Assembly (NCBI RefSeq): GCF_041146395.1
Contig: NC_090989.1
Location: 47,456,501 to 47,520,500, forward strand
DNA length: 64,000 nucleotides
Direction of reading: 5' to 3'
Source: Eulemur rufifrons
Taxonomy: Eukaryota; Chordata; Mammalia; Primates; Lemuridae
The translations under genes were made by a program, and so were the position numbers. The notes below the pieces were generated by a model. It was not told where the DNA came from. It saw only the letters and a program-made list of their open reading frames with translations, and did no database searches. Below are positions 51,045 through 64,000 of this stretch, piece after piece. The stretch's first letter is position 1, and every line of letters starts with the position of its first letter.

Positions 51045-52130
51045 TTTACGTAGATTTGAGTTTCTGACTTACATCTTTTTCCTTCTTCCTGAAGAACTTT
51101 TAACATTTCTTACAAGCAGGCTACTGGCAACAACTTAACTCAATTTTTGTTTGTCTGAGAATCTTCATTTCTCCTTCATTTTTGAAGGATAATTTTGCAG
51201 GTTATAGAATTAGAATTCTAGGTTGATGTTTTATTTTTTTCTTTTTCCTATCAGCACTTAATTTTACTCCACTTTCTTCTTGTTTGTATGGTTTTTGAGG
51301 AGAAGTCAGGTGTAATTCTTATTCTTGCTCCTCTAAGTAAGGTTTTTTTTTTCCTTTGTCTTCTTTTAGGATTTTTTCTTTATCTTTGATTTTCTACAGT
51401 TTGAATATGATATGCCTAGCTATAGTTTTTTGGGGCACTTATCCTGCTTGCTCTTCCCTTAGCTTTTTGGATATGTAGTTTGGTGTCTTACGTTAACTTG
51501 GGGAATTCTCAGTCGTTACTGCTTCCAATATTTCTTCTGTTCCTTTTTTTCCTTCTTTGGGTATGTTCATTATATGCAAGTTACACATTTTGTAGTTGTA
51601 CCACAGCTCATGGGTATTCTGTCTTTTAGTCTTTTGTCTCTTTGCTTTTCTGTTTGGAAATTTCTGTTAGAATATCCTCAAGCTCAGAGACTCTTTCCTC
51701 AGCTATGTCCAAGCTACTGATGAGCCCATCAGAAGCATTTTTCATTTCTCTTACAGTATGTTTGATCTCTAACATTTTGTTTTGATTCTTTCTTAGGATT
51801 TCCATGTCTCTGTTGTACAAGGCCCATCTATTCTTGTTTGTTGTCTGCTTTTTCCATTAAGAGCCATTAGCATATTAATTATAGTTGTTTTAAATTCACA
51901 GTCTGATAATTCTAACATTCCTGCCATATGTGAGTCTGGTTCTGATGCTTGCTCTGTGTCTTCAAACTGTGGTTTTTGCTTTTTAGTATGTATTGTGATT
52001 TTTTTTTTTGTTGTTGAAAGCTGGACCTGCTGTGTACTGGATGAAAGGAACTCAGGTAAAGATAGACTTTTAATGGTGTGGTAGCAATATGTGGGGGAGG
52101 GGAAGCATTCTACCATCCTATCATTAGGCC
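51045..52130 (-). mobile_element. Old LINE-1/HAL1 element with ORF1 remnant
   Basis: Minus-strand text includes MEILRKNQNKMLEIKHTV and SLDIAEERVSELEDI (51626-51820), the ORF1p coiled-coil, preceded by CEFKTTIINMLMALNGK (51793-52116). Broken frames, no ORF2 seen. Confidence 0.8.
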
Positions 52131-52405
52131 TCGGTCTTTAGTGAGCCTGTGCCCCTTGGATGTGAACTTCACCAGTACTTTTTGCTTTTTCTTCCTCTTG
52201 GACCAGATAGCTAGAGTGGACTTCTCTCAGGTTGGTTAGGCTCTGATAAAACCCCAATAGGCTAGGTTCTGGTAAAATAGTTTCTCTTGAGGACAGGTTT
52301 TGTTAAGAACACAATGCTCTGGTATATTTCAAAATGGTTCCTTTTCCCTTTCTCTTGCCAGAAGCCCGATGGGATTTTTCTTTGATATTCACTGTGAGAA
52401 CCTGA

Positions 52406-52757
<352 letters not shown>

Positions 52758-52824
52758 ATTTCTCATTTTGATTTTATTATGTTTTTGAAACAATGTCATT
52801 CCAATTGATTTTGTACAGATTTAA

Positions 52825-53709
<885 letters not shown>

Positions 53710-54845
53710 TAGGAGACTTTCTGGTTTGGGGTATATGTTCTCTCTGAACTTGATCCAATTCAGGAGAAGTGGTGAATAAGAAAATAAACACAGATTTGTA
53801 TTTTTGACTAGTGTTTTTAAAGTGAAGCTTAGTGATTAAGTGCAAGTTAAAGACCTTTTATTCTTGAATTTTTGTTCTTTACCTTGTGTTTTTCTTCAGA
53901 ACTACATAGCATATTTACATAGTAATGGAATAAGCAAAATCACTTATTCACAGAACAGATAAAAAATAATCCAAGAGCAGGGCTATTAGGGCTCTAGTAG
54001 TCAGGCTGGTGTTTTAGCTTCATGTCTAATAAACTAAAAAAATTTTTAAGTGATATATTAGTTTTAAAAATCATCCTTTGTTCCTTCTCCATTCCCACTG
54101 TTTCACTTGACCAGCCTTAAAAAAATTAAAATATAAAATAAAAATCATATAAACATTTATTGATAGGAAACAAGACTATGGATATGGCAACCTTGCTGGA
54201 TTGAGTTAGTAATAAGCATGGGAAGCCAGGACTACCACAGCAAACTGTATTTTTTAAGTTAACAATTTTTTAAATTATTGCAGTATTGTGCTCAAATGTC
54301 TATGTCTAATGTAATCATGAAACATTTTCAGCATAACAGTAAATATATGGAATAATGTGCAGAAAAGAATGTATGGAATCTGTCTGAATTAAAATTTGTT
54401 TTTTCTTCAATATTCCATATCGTTCTGAAATAAAATAACATTCCTAAAAAATAAAACGTTATAAAAGCTACATGGTCAAAAAGTACAGTTATTTGAAAAA
54501 ATGTGTACATGTTTTTTGATTTTTGTTTTTCTTTTTTTGTTTATTTATTTATTTATTTTTACTAACCACTATACTAATGAGGAGTTTTTTACTTTTTAAT
54601 TAAATATATACTCTTAAACATTCCATGGTAGAGAGGTATTTTTGTTGAGTAAGTCTGGGCACCCTAAAAACGTTCAAATTTTATGTCCACTCATTTCTTG
54701 GTTGGGGAAAAGTTGCTACCATAAAGTTTGCTGCCTGTAGGAACTCCTAAAATAAAACCTTCTGATTTTCCACTTCTGAAGTCAGCTTCTGGTCATTATC
54801 AGTTACTTGCTACTCACAGTGGACTCTTGCCATGCCTCCAGAAGG

Positions 54846-54860
54846 CCAGCAGAGGGAGCA
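54846..54860 (+). promoter_or_regulatory. CTCF-like motif
   Basis: CCAGCAGAGGGAGCA differs from the core pattern CCASYAGRKGGCRS at one main place (A for C after GG). Sequence match only. Confidence 0.35.
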
Positions 54861-55884
54861 CTATTGAACATACAGTATTTATTGTACTATTGAGGCTAGT
54901 ATTTTGTGTGGCTCAATACAAAACTAAAACTAAACTAAAAAGCCTCTAAAAACAAACCAAAATAAAAGTTTTAGTTTTAATCCTGGATTCAAGTTCCAGA
55001 TATGCTGTTTATCAATGACTATGAGTAGATTATGGATTATTTTATCTCTGTGCACTTTTTGGTCTGTGTGAAGACATACTCCATATTAGAATTGCATTGT
55101 CAGTCTTCTTAGTAGCCGTGCAACGAGGAAGAGGCATTGTTTATAATTTACTCAAATTCCTTGTGGAATATAGTGGGAGAAAGGTTAGAGAACTAAATTA
55201 GTATAGAACTTAAAAATATTCCTGACTATAAATTCTACCATTAAAAATAGAAAACACCTGTGAATCCAGAAGGATAAAATAATGTGTTTGTCCCTGCCCA
55301 TACTGATGGCTAGTTGATGGCACATTGTAATAGAGTCATTACAAAATTCTACTTACATGGAAGTTTGCTGGGAAAACGATGTTTGAGGTGGTGTAAGTTT
55401 TTGGAAACCAAACATTGGACAGAGTCCTGTTAATTGATTTTCATTTTCCCATCCTCTACTCTGCTAAAGTTCTGAAATATTAACTAGGCTGTCTGAAAAG
55501 AAAAAGAGAAAGATTGAAATGGATCTTTTGAGGGATCTTTGGGTATATTGTTTTGAGCTCATGGCCCAAATATGTTGAGCTGATAACCATTTTTACCTTT
55601 CTTCCTTGTGGCCTAAAATAACCTTGCTTAAGTTAGAAAGAATTAAGAAGCTTAGCCTTGGTATTCAGTCCCCTAAATGACAGTTGGACAATTAAGGTGA
55701 TGTCATTTTTCTTCTTTACCTGTACGGAAAAAAAGTGTTGGAAAGGACAACAGTACTTTGGTTAAAGGATCCTGTTAATATAAGGGAAGGCCTTTTGAAA
55801 GAATGAGCTTATCACCTAAAAAGTTTCCCTTTTATTTTAGCAAGATTTATACTCTTTTTCTTTCTAACTTTGTTTAAAAAATCT

Positions 55885-56190
55885 TCAAGTCTTTGGAAAC
55901 GTTGCACAAATAATAACAATGAACACCCATATACCTTTAACCTAGATTTATCATTGTTAGTGTTTTGCCACATTTTACTTTATATTTCTCTCAGTGTGTG
56001 TATGTGTTTATATGTCTGTGTATAATTTTTTTTCCACAGACTATTTGAGAGTAAATTGGATACTATGGCACTGCATTTATTTCATAAGTATGTTTTGCAG
56101 GAAAATTTATATTTTTACAAGAAAATCATACATAATATATAATTATTATAATTATAGTGAAATAAATTATATTTCTTCTTTTCCTTACTA
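55885..56190 (-). repeat. Old dispersed repeat, copy 3 of 3
   Basis: AATGAACACCCATATACC, then TTTGCCACATTTTACTTTAT, in the same order as at 2285 and 3891. Family and strand uncertain. Confidence 0.45.
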
Positions 56191-56354
56191 TAAAACTCTA
56201 AGCTCATGAAAGTAGTTTATATATGCTTTCTTTAAAGTAACTTATCTTACAGAAGGAGCAGGATTGAGATTAAAAAAAAAAGTCACTTATTTAAGCTATG
56301 AAATTCTACTGCTGTCTAATGTAGCCAGGCCTGTATACTCTCTTCGTTACTTGT

Positions 56355-56490
56355 TTTTCATCTATGTCCCCCATTAGAATGTCAGCTCCATGAAGGAGGA
56401 GATGCTGGGTCTTTTGTTTACTGTTACAGCCTCGACATCTAGGGCAGTGCTTGGCTTAAGAAGCTTAAGAATTATTTCTTGAATGAACAA
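56355..56490 (+). repeat. L2 LINE 3' end fragment
   Basis: TTAGAATGTCAGCTCCATGA, AGTGCTTGGCTTAAG and TTCTTGAATGAACA follow the L2 3' end. Confidence 0.7.
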
Positions 56491-56689
56491 ATCTTTACTG
56501 AAATTGATGAAACAATAAAAAATTGTGATGCATGTTCCCATATCAAGACTTTAGAAAGTTAACATTTTTTGTTTGTTTTTGGTCTAAGTGTAACCGGCCT
56601 AATTATTGTGACCCAGTTTCTGGAATAGGTAAACTGGGTTTCAGTACTCTTCTCCTGGCCTCCACCCTCCCTCAGGTTTCCATGCAGCC

Positions 56690-56825
56690 CTCCAAAAATA
56701 TTTACTGAGCATGGACTCTAGACCAGGGTCTGTGCTCAGAGCTGAAGGTACAAAGGTAAATGAGGTACCATCCATGTCTTCAAGTAGTATGTGTTTTGGT
56801 AAGGGGAATAGACACTAAAGAGTCA
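56690..56825. repeat. L2-type LINE fragment
   Basis: AAATATTTACTGAGCATGGA, CTGTGCTCAGAGCTGAAGG: the same family as 33440-33600. Confidence 0.6.
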
Positions 56826-57285
56826 TAGTAACAATGAACAAAGTTACATGAACTGCAGGAGTATATATCGGGAAGACTCAACTCAGATGTGGACAAGGCC
56901 TAGGGAATCTGATACATGCAGCCTGAAAACCAGGTGGTGACAAAGTAGGCATTCTTGTCAGCATGAGTCATTCTCTAAAACCAAGGGAAGTGAGTCATTC
57001 AAATCAAAGTTGGTCATTTTAGAGTTTGCGCACCTTAGAATTGGCTAAGTAGTATACTGCAGTGAAAATTAGGAATCAATTTAATTTGTCTTTAGTTTAA
57101 ATATATATATACACACACACTTATTACAAGAGACCTAGTTTATTATTAATTGTGTTAGTTAACATTTATAAATATATTTCATTATCATAAGGCTCTGTGA
57201 AATTATTTTTTCACTTGCAAATATATATATATCTGAAAATAAATGTTCCTTAACCTAAGCTTGTGCTTTTTTATTCCTCTTAAAG

Positions 57286-57359
57286 TGGTGTCAATATCAA
57301 AATGCCAATAAACTCCAATGGACCTGATTGGGTAACTGTGATTCCCAGGAGAATAAAAG
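57286..57359 (+). CDS. NXPE3: NXPE3 short coding exon
   Basis: Acceptor AG is at 57284-57285 and donor GT at 57360-57361. The first T completes a serine codon split from the previous exon. The exon then reads GVNIKMPINSNGPDWVTVIP and RRIK, and ends on the first base of the next codon. This is the start of the segment leading to the PC-esterase (GDSL-like) domain of NXPE proteins. The exons carrying that domain are not seen before 64000, so the gene leaves the window incomplete, with about 307 residues covered. Confidence 0.93.
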
Positions 57360-57614
57360 GTAAAAAGGAATGAGCTTGATGACTTGTTTTTCATACTAAT
57401 TGGGTGGAGGCTCTGTCATTTCACTGATGTTGCAAAAAATTTTTTCCCTTTAATATACCATAGTTACTTCTGGACACAATTAAAAATATTTAAAGAACTG
57501 TTTGATTTAAAAAAATCAGTTAGACCTTATGTGCATAATTCTGGGTTTTGCTATTTATGCTCATATAAAAGTTGTCTTCTCCTGCCAGCCCTCCTCTGTT
57601 TGGCTCCTCAAGAG

Positions 57615-57800
57615 TCTTTAGAGTTATGCTGTTCAGTATGATGGCTACTAGCCACATGTGGCTATTTAAATTAAAATTAATTAAAATTCAGTAAAAATGC
57701 AGTTCTTCACATATGCCCAATAGTGGCTACTGTGTTGGACAGCATTTTATATAGAATGTATCCATCATCACAAAAAGTTCTTTTAGATATTGCTGCTCTA
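57615..57800. repeat. hAT-type non-autonomous element fragment
   Basis: GGCTACTAGCCACATGTGGC and, further on, AGTGGCTACTGTGTTGGACA form the partly palindromic pattern of a MER-type hAT element. Confidence 0.5.
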
Positions 57801-57879
57801 GAGATACTCAAGAAATGTAGGTAAAATTATCTTGGGCAATTTTAAAATAAAAAACATGGGATTGGTGAATAGTGGCTTT

Positions 57880-58045
57880 TCTCAAAGTGTGATCTGGGGA
57901 CTAGCAGCATCAGCATTACCAGGGGACTTGCTAGAATTGCAGTTTCTCAGGTCCTACCGCAGACCACTGAATCAGAAACTGGCTGGTGTGGCCCAGCAGT
58001 CTATGCTTTAACAAACTTTCCAGATGATTCTGATTCATTGGTGTA
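57880..58045 (+). repeat. MER5A hAT element
   Basis: CTCAAAGTGTGATCTGGGGA, GCATCAGCATTACCAGGGGA, GAATCAGAAACTGGC and AGATGATTCTGAT, in MER5A order. Confidence 0.85.
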
Positions 58046-58225
58046 GGATATTATTAATCGTAAAAGAATGAAATTCAAAGGAGTAAATGTATGTGTTATG
58101 TTTTTGCAGAACAGGTATAAATTAGCTGTAGTGATTTTTAGAAAGAAAGGATGAACATTATTTATAAAACTTATACATATGGTGGGCAAGATTCTTTTGA
58201 AAGGATATTAATCAGTAGTATCTGA

Positions 58226-58540
58226 CTTGCTGGGTGTGGTAACTTGTGCCTATAATCCCACCTACTCAGGAGGCTGAGGTGGGACAATCACTTGAGCACA
58301 GGAGTTTGAGACCAGCCTGGGCAATATAGCGAGAACCCCACCTTCTAAATTAAAATTAAAAAAAAGAATTAGCCAGGCGTGGTGGTATACTCCTGTAGTC
58401 CCAGCTACATGGGAGGCTAAGGTGAGAGGATTGCTTGAGCCCAGGAATTTGAGGTTTCAGTCAGCTGTGATCACACTGCTACACTCCAGCCTGAGTGACA
58501 GAACAAAGCCCTGTCTCTCAAAAAAAAAAAAAAACCAAAA
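58226..58540 (+). repeat. Alu, older type
   Basis: TGCTGGGTGTGGTAACTTGT head; both arms diverged; A-rich tail. Confidence 0.88.
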
Positions 58541-59525
58541 AAAACCAAAAATGGTGCACTGCAGATGTTGCAAACCCTTTTGCCACAGGGGCTAGGTATA
58601 TAAAACATGTGGCTCACTTAGAGTGGATGTTAGCCACAAGCATGCCTTGTGCGAGTGGTGTGGAAGGAACCAAAGTGCAAGGACTGTCTTACCGGGAGCC
58701 TCTCCCCAGTACCTGCTGCTTTGTTACCATCCGGAAACAAACCCCGTGTGGCTAGATCTGTAGATTTTTTTTCATGAAAAGCCAGAATTTTTAAATTTTT
58801 AAATGTGCTGTCTCCAGATTTTAAAACATTGGCATTCAGTTGAAAACTTAAAAAATATTGCATGGGCTAAATAAAGTTTGGCCCAGATGTAGCTAGGGCG
58901 CTGCCAGTCAATGCCTCTGTTCTCTACTGTCGTATGCCACAAGAATTCCCAGTCTTTTCCTAGTGAAGAGCTGTATTTGATTTACTTGAACCAGATGAAT
59001 TACTAATTTTAGAAGATACACGTGAAATATCATCCATGGAAATATTTATCTTTTCTCTGTGTAGGCCTCAACCCCACGGCCAAGATGTCAGTACACATGG
59101 TGTCCCTCAGTAATACTGCACTCTTCACACTCTCCCATGTCTGACATCCTCAGGAGGCCTTGTCCCACTACTGTATCTGCCCTTCTTTCCCACAGCCCTG
59201 ACTGGCTTGCCCACCTTCTGGTGTCCCTGGGTATCTCATGGAATGGTCAGTGGGAAGTGCAGTGCTTTACCTGTGCTTGACAGGTCTGGGGTCAGCCAGG
59301 AAGTGGCTGTACTCTTCTGGTTAGAGAGAAGACAGATTCAGTAACTAGTGAGGCTTTTGATGGATTTTTAGAAGAAAGTAACTACAAACCAGTAGGAGCA
59401 GAATAACCTGGCTTTGAGTGAGAAAACCATCTAATAGGAGGCACATAATTGGAAAGAAAAGAAAAAGGCAATTGCTCTATAAAGACCCCAGTTTAGCAGA
59501 ACTTCATTGAAGTTTACTCTAGTGA

Positions 59526-59540
59526 CCAGCAGAGGGCACT
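59526..59540 (+). promoter_or_regulatory. CTCF-like motif, full core match
   Basis: CCAGCAGAGGGCACT fits the core pattern CCASYAGRKGGCRS at all 14 places and lies in unique, non-repeat DNA. Confidence 0.5.
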
Positions 59541-60508
59541 CAAAGACCCTAAGAAGGGCTCATATTTTTCACTTTCCTCTTTCTTTCCTTTATTCTGTTC
59601 AAACATTCTATTTGTGCTTAAACTTTCACCCACTAATTTTAGGCTTCATCCGTGTTCATCAGATCGTGCCTGTAGCAATGATTGCTCTTGTGTTCTAATG
59701 GTGACTTTCTGTACTTCTCATTCTTTTGACACTTACTAGCTGGAATTCTCTAAAAGAATTGTCCGTTCTTCCCCATTTAATTATTGATATCAGTGTGGAT
59801 TCATAATTATTTCATTCTTTGGGTTATAATCCAATTCAATTCTGCCATGTTTTTTTTGCACAAATTGTTCCAGTTTTGGCAATTGGGAACTTTTTTAGTT
59901 TGGCTTCTATGCCCTTTTAATGTACTCTCATCCTTTCTAATTTTTATTTTTTGAAGCACCTTCTTACTTTCTAGCACCACAAGATATTTGAGGCTCATCT
60001 GTTATTTTCTTTGCCCAAGTCTTAGAAGAGTTCATAAATCTTTCCACTTTTATAATTTCATTTATGAATCCTATATTTTGAAGTTTCTTCCCAATGAAAT
60101 TTTATTTATGTATTAGGTAATTAATTTTCTTACAAGGTAAAATTATTCTAAAATGCATATTTAGAATCTGGTGGATTGCTTGAGATTGCTAGTGTTACTG
60201 CCATTTGTGGTGTAATTTTAGTTAAAAGCAAAGAAAAACAGTTTTTAATTAGAGTAGACTACCTTATCAAGGGCAAGTGTCTGGTTCCCAACATGCTTTC
60301 CCAGTGCCAGAATTACTACTGAGTTTTCATTAGCATCTGTGCTGTTGTCCCTGACTATCACAGCTGAACGGCTTAGGGACCTTGACAGATTCTAACCTCA
60401 TCAACAGCTTGAGCTCATATTTTTGAGGGAAGCTTCCTGAGAATTTGAGATAAGAATAGATCTAATAGCAATAGTATAGATACTAATATCTTTATAGCCC
60501 TTTACTTT

Positions 60509-60848
60509 TTTTTTTTTTTTTTTGGTGAGAAATGAGATCCCACTCTGTCACACAGGCTGGAGTACAGTGGTGTGATCATAGCTCACTACAACCTTGAACC
60601 GGGCTTGAGTAATCCTCCTGCCTCAGCCTCCCAAGTAACTGGGACTACAGGTGCATGCCACTGTGCCACCACACCAGCTAATTTTTTTTTTTTTTTTTTT
60701 TTTTTATTGTAGAGACAGGGTCTCACTATTGAGGGATCTCACCATTGTACAGACAGGGTCTCACTATCCGGCTGGTCTCAGGAGATCTTCCCACCTCGCC
60801 CTCCCAAAGTGCTGTGACTATAGGTGTGAGCCACCATGCCCATCTCCT
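60509..60848 (-). repeat. Alu with internal duplication
   Basis: Both arms present. AGACAGGGTCTCACTAT occurs at 60713-60729 and again at 60751-60767, so a 38-bp unit is tandemly doubled. Confidence 0.88.
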
Positions 60849-60858
60849 TTACTCTTTT

Positions 60859-60910
60859 TATTTTTTTTTTTTTTTTTTTTTTTTTTTTATTATTATTATT
60901 TTTTTTTATT
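60859..60910. repeat. Poly(T) with TTA repeats
   Basis: About 50 bases, nearly all T, next to the following LINE-1 end; possibly its poly(A). Confidence 0.85.
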
Positions 60911-61065
60911 TAATTTTACAGAATCAAAGAGTCTAACAGTATATCTTGTTAGATACAGTATGTCCTCATAATGTATACATTATTTCTTGTACAATGATAT
61001 GAAATAATATGGGAAATATTCATGATAAATTATTAAGTGAACAGTGCAAGTTAAAAACAATAGTT

Positions 61066-61215
61066 TCATATTTTTTCCCCACCCCCCCTTTCCCGAGTCA
61101 GCACCTTCAAGTGTTACCACTCCCCAAACGGTGCGCAATGCACTCATTGTGTAGGCATACCCCCATCCCCTCCCCCACCCCCCACCTCAGTCTGATGTCC
61201 AATTGGTGTCGTTTC
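61066..61215 (-). repeat. Lineage-specific LINE-1 3' end fragment
   Basis: C-rich tract and GGTGCGCAATGCACTCATTG, CCCCATCCCCTCCCCCACCC: the same 3' UTR segment as 40680-40790 and 43120-43245. Confidence 0.8.
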
Positions 61216-61990
61216 CTTTACTCTTTTTAAAAAATTTATTGAGATATATCTTATATACAGTAGACAGCACAGATCATAATTATGTAGTACAGTGAAGTTT
61301 TGCATTTGTGTATATCTTTGTAACTATGGTAGGCTTAATACTAAGATGACTTCCAGTGACACATGCCCTTAGATAATCCCCTTCCCCTTGAATATGGGAG
61401 AGACTTGTAAATATGATGGTATATCACTCCCATGATTTGATTATGTTCTATGACAAAGTTGACTTTATCCTAGGTAGACCTGTCCTTATCAGATAAGCCT
61501 TTAACAAGCTCTTCCTGAAGAAAGAGATTCAGAATGTGAGAAGGATTCCTGGTGAGGGAGAGTCTTCATTGCTGGCTTTAAAGATGGAGGGGACCACAAT
61601 GGCAAGGAATACAGGCAGCTTCCGAATCTAGGAGCTGAAGGGCATCCCTCATCTGATAACCAGCAAGGAATCAATCGGGATACTCAGTCTTACAGCCACA
61701 AGGAACTGAATTCTGCCAGCAACTTGCACGAACCTTCTGAAGACTCTTCTGCAGAGAGTATAGCCCTGCTGACACCTTGGTTGCAATCTGTGAGACCTGT
61801 GGCACCCTGCCCTGGACTCCTGACCTACTGAACTGTGGAATAATGCACATCCTTTGTTTTTAAGTCACTAAGTTTGTGGTGATGTGTTACTCAGCAATAT
61901 AAAACTAGTTAAATAGTTACCATCTGGATCAAAATATAGAACATTTAGAACATGTTTCCAGGACTCCAGCATAGCTCTTTACTATTTAAA
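61216..61990 (-). mobile_element. Old LINE-1 3' fragment split by an LTR
   Basis: TTTATTGAGATATATCTTAT opens it; the text breaks off near 61335 and resumes near 61918 (ACCATCTGGATCAAAATATA). Confidence 0.7.
61336..61915 (+). mobile_element. MaLR (MLT1-like) solitary LTR
   Basis: Middle text CTGAATTCTGCCAGCAACTT, CTTGGTTGCAATCTGTGAGA; end text AAGTCACTAAGTTTGTGGTG with GTTACTCAGCAATA: the MLT1 pattern. No internal region attached; it lies inside an older LINE-1. Confidence 0.7.
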
Positions 61991-62004
61991 AAAGTGCTTT
62001 CATG

Positions 62005-62240
62005 CTATTTCAGTACTGAATTTTCACAACTTTTCAAAATAACCAGGAGTTTACCCATTTTATCAATGATAAAACAGAGCTCCAGAGACTCATTTATTCA
62101 GTCATCATTTTGATACCTGCTCTGTTAGGCTAGACTCTAACGGTACAGGTGGGGAGTAAGATGAGAAGTGACTTCTGAGGTCTCATAGTTGGAGATGTGG
62201 AGTCAGATTTAAACCAGGTCCTGTGACTCCTGGTCTAGCA
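62005..62240 (+). repeat. MIR SINE fragment
   Basis: TTTTATCAATGATAAAACAG, GAGCTCCAGAGACT, then a tail ending TCCTGTGACTCCTGGTCTAG; weak but in MIR order. Confidence 0.5.
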
Positions 62241-63732
62241 TTTTTTTCCTACTACCCTTAACCATGCTTAGGAGGTGTGTCTAACGGTATCTGGATGTAT
62301 TGGTTTGTCTGCAGTAGAGAAATTTATGAACCTCTAGTATCGAAATGCATTCAAATGATGAAGTGAATCGTAAATAGTGAATGAAAACTAAAATAGTCAA
62401 TTTATGGATGAGAACTCTGATTTTGATTTCTAGAAAATGGCAGAGAAATGTTATCACAACAAATGGGACAAAGCTATTTCAAAAACAACTACTTTCCAAT
62501 TATTGGAAAAAAATAAGTTGATATAGAATACATTTTATTTAGTTAAACTAGGAAATCAAAGGGCTCATATCCTCCATATAAAACCAACTAACTGATATAA
62601 TTTGGGGAAAGGAAGCCCTCTCCCACTACATCAATAATGAAATATATTTGTCTTTATAAACAGTACCCCCTCTACCACTACCTGTCTCTACATTCTTTGA
62701 GAAATTTTAGCAAGTCATTCTGTGAGTTGCTGTCTTCACCTTTGAGAGATATTTGGACTAGTAGTTCTCTGAGATCCCTGTCAACATTCTGGGAATCTAT
62801 AAGTATTTCCACCTATACAGCATTTTTAGCTTTCTTCTGCAAAATGCTGAGCTTTCAGGGGACTGAAATATAAAGAAAAAGAAATCAAATTTTCAAGGTT
62901 TTATAGGAGAATTCAAAGGAGTAAACCCACACCCAACCCACTATAATTACTGGATAGGGGCCCTTCTCATATTTCCAGCACTTGACAGGGTGTGTGTCTA
63001 AACAGCTCAAAACACACTGTCCTCATTCCTTATCCTGCTGAGATGGTGTCTAGGCTTCCTATGTTCATGACATTCTCCGGTGCAGGGAATTGTTTGATCC
63101 CATTTCTTCTCTGTCTTGTCTTTTTTCCCTCCGCATAAATTATGTACTCCATTTTTGTCCTGCCTTTTACTGTTCTTAATTCTACAGGTAATTTCATACC
63201 ATAAAATTAAGGGACATGTGTGCCGCACATGTGCATACATTCCCCTCCCACCCTTAATTCACATTGTATCCCTCTCATCCAGCACTTTCTAGATAGATTA
63301 GGGAAATTTATCTCTGCCTTTTTTTCTCTCATTTTGTCCCATTTGTGGCACAAATAGCCTTCATTATGGCTAATGGATGACATGGAATGACACCCTTTGG
63401 AGGAAAATGTAAGCCATGGGCTTTAAAGAGAAGCCAAGACATCTTAGAAAAGCAGGGACAGTACTTGAAAATAATAAAAAAAAAAAGTCCCTTCTAATTT
63501 TGCACAAAGACCTTCATATCTGCCTTTACAGCCATAAAATTAAGAAATAATTCATTTTTATTATGTTTTAATTATTTTTATTCCACATGACTAGTACATT
63601 AGGAGTTATAGATTTAAGAGACTTTCATATCTCAGTTATCTTATGTGAAAATGCATTCTGAGTTCTAAGAAACACTTCACAGATACTTAAAATTGCATTA
63701 CCATAGTTAGGAAATGTTTTTGTCCCAGCTTA

Positions 63733-63748
63733 CCATAAGGGGGCAGTG
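63733..63748 (+). promoter_or_regulatory. CTCF-like motif
   Basis: CCATAAGGGGGCAGTG matches the AGGGGGCAG half of the CTCF core; the first half is weaker. Confidence 0.35.
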
Positions 63749-64000
63749 TAGGTACATGTATTCACTTTAAACAATACAGTTCTGTTATGTAGTGTGCAGC
63801 GTGTTTAAAGAATTAATGTCAGGTTCAGTAATTGATTTGCTTTGCTTGACTTAGCTCTGGTTGTGAATATAATTAACATTTGAATGGAAATGGTAACTGT
63901 TTCCTGTGTGATACATACTTTTCTTTATAACGCGTATTTGACACAGAATAGCCAAGTCTACCAAATTAACAGTGGTAAAAATTGTAACTTCAAAATCACT

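Larger units (their letters stand above)
57360..64000. other. NXPE3 intron, continuing past the window
   Basis: No further NXPE3 exon was recognised. Repeats are listed. Stretches without a recognised element: 58540-60500 and 62250-64000, apart from CTCF-like motifs at 59526 and 63733. Confidence 0.6.

Overview
This is nuclear DNA from a mammal, almost certainly a strepsirrhine primate and most likely a lemur. The base composition is AT-rich intronic sequence with one CpG island. There are about two dozen Alu copies, several in a strepsirrhine form: the middle linker carries an extra segment reading GAAAGAAATTATATGGACAG followed by CTAAAAATATATA, and many copies still have perfect target-site duplications. 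There are also several copies of one LINE-1 3' end that ends in a C-rich tract on the plus strand. Species assignment is inference from repeat content; no alignment was run.

Two protein-coding genes lie head to tail on the plus strand, in the order known from human 3q12.3. The left third (1-about 16.1 kb) is the 3' half of CEP97, a centriole-cap protein. Five coding exons (5357-5521, 6489-6622, 7066-7840, 11675-11750, 13727-14431) carry roughly the last 617 residues, including the IQ motif and the stop codon. The leucine-rich-repeat exons lie upstream of the window. A CpG island at about 26.55-27.45 kb marks the promoter and first non-coding exon of NXPE3. Its start-codon exon is near 33.0-33.3 kb, the large neurexophilin-like exon is at 52900-53654, and a short exon is at 57286-57359. 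The remaining exons, with the PC-esterase domain, lie beyond 64 kb. All splice junctions used here have AG/GT ends and matching phases.

Everything else is intron or intergenic DNA built from layered transposable elements: Alus, old and lineage-specific LINE-1 fragments, LINE-1/HAL1-like elements with ORF1 remains, a Tigger DNA transposon, a mariner with recognisable terminal repeats, hAT elements, MIR/L2/MER5 pieces, a solitary LTR and MaLR pieces. The most layered spot is 39.6-42.6 kb, where an RPLP0 processed pseudogene on the minus strand is broken by a hAT element, a mariner that itself carries a LINE-1 insertion, and hAT and MaLR remnants.

I found no unknown gene system. The observations most worth a second look are: a 61-bp copy of a CEP97 exon/intron boundary spliced into an intronic Alu; an upstream reading frame with a strong start context that overlaps the NXPE3 start codon; three same-orientation CTCF-like motifs around the NXPE3 exons; the nested RPLP0 locus; and a minus-strand coding-like stretch at 31.1-31.7 kb that I could not identify.
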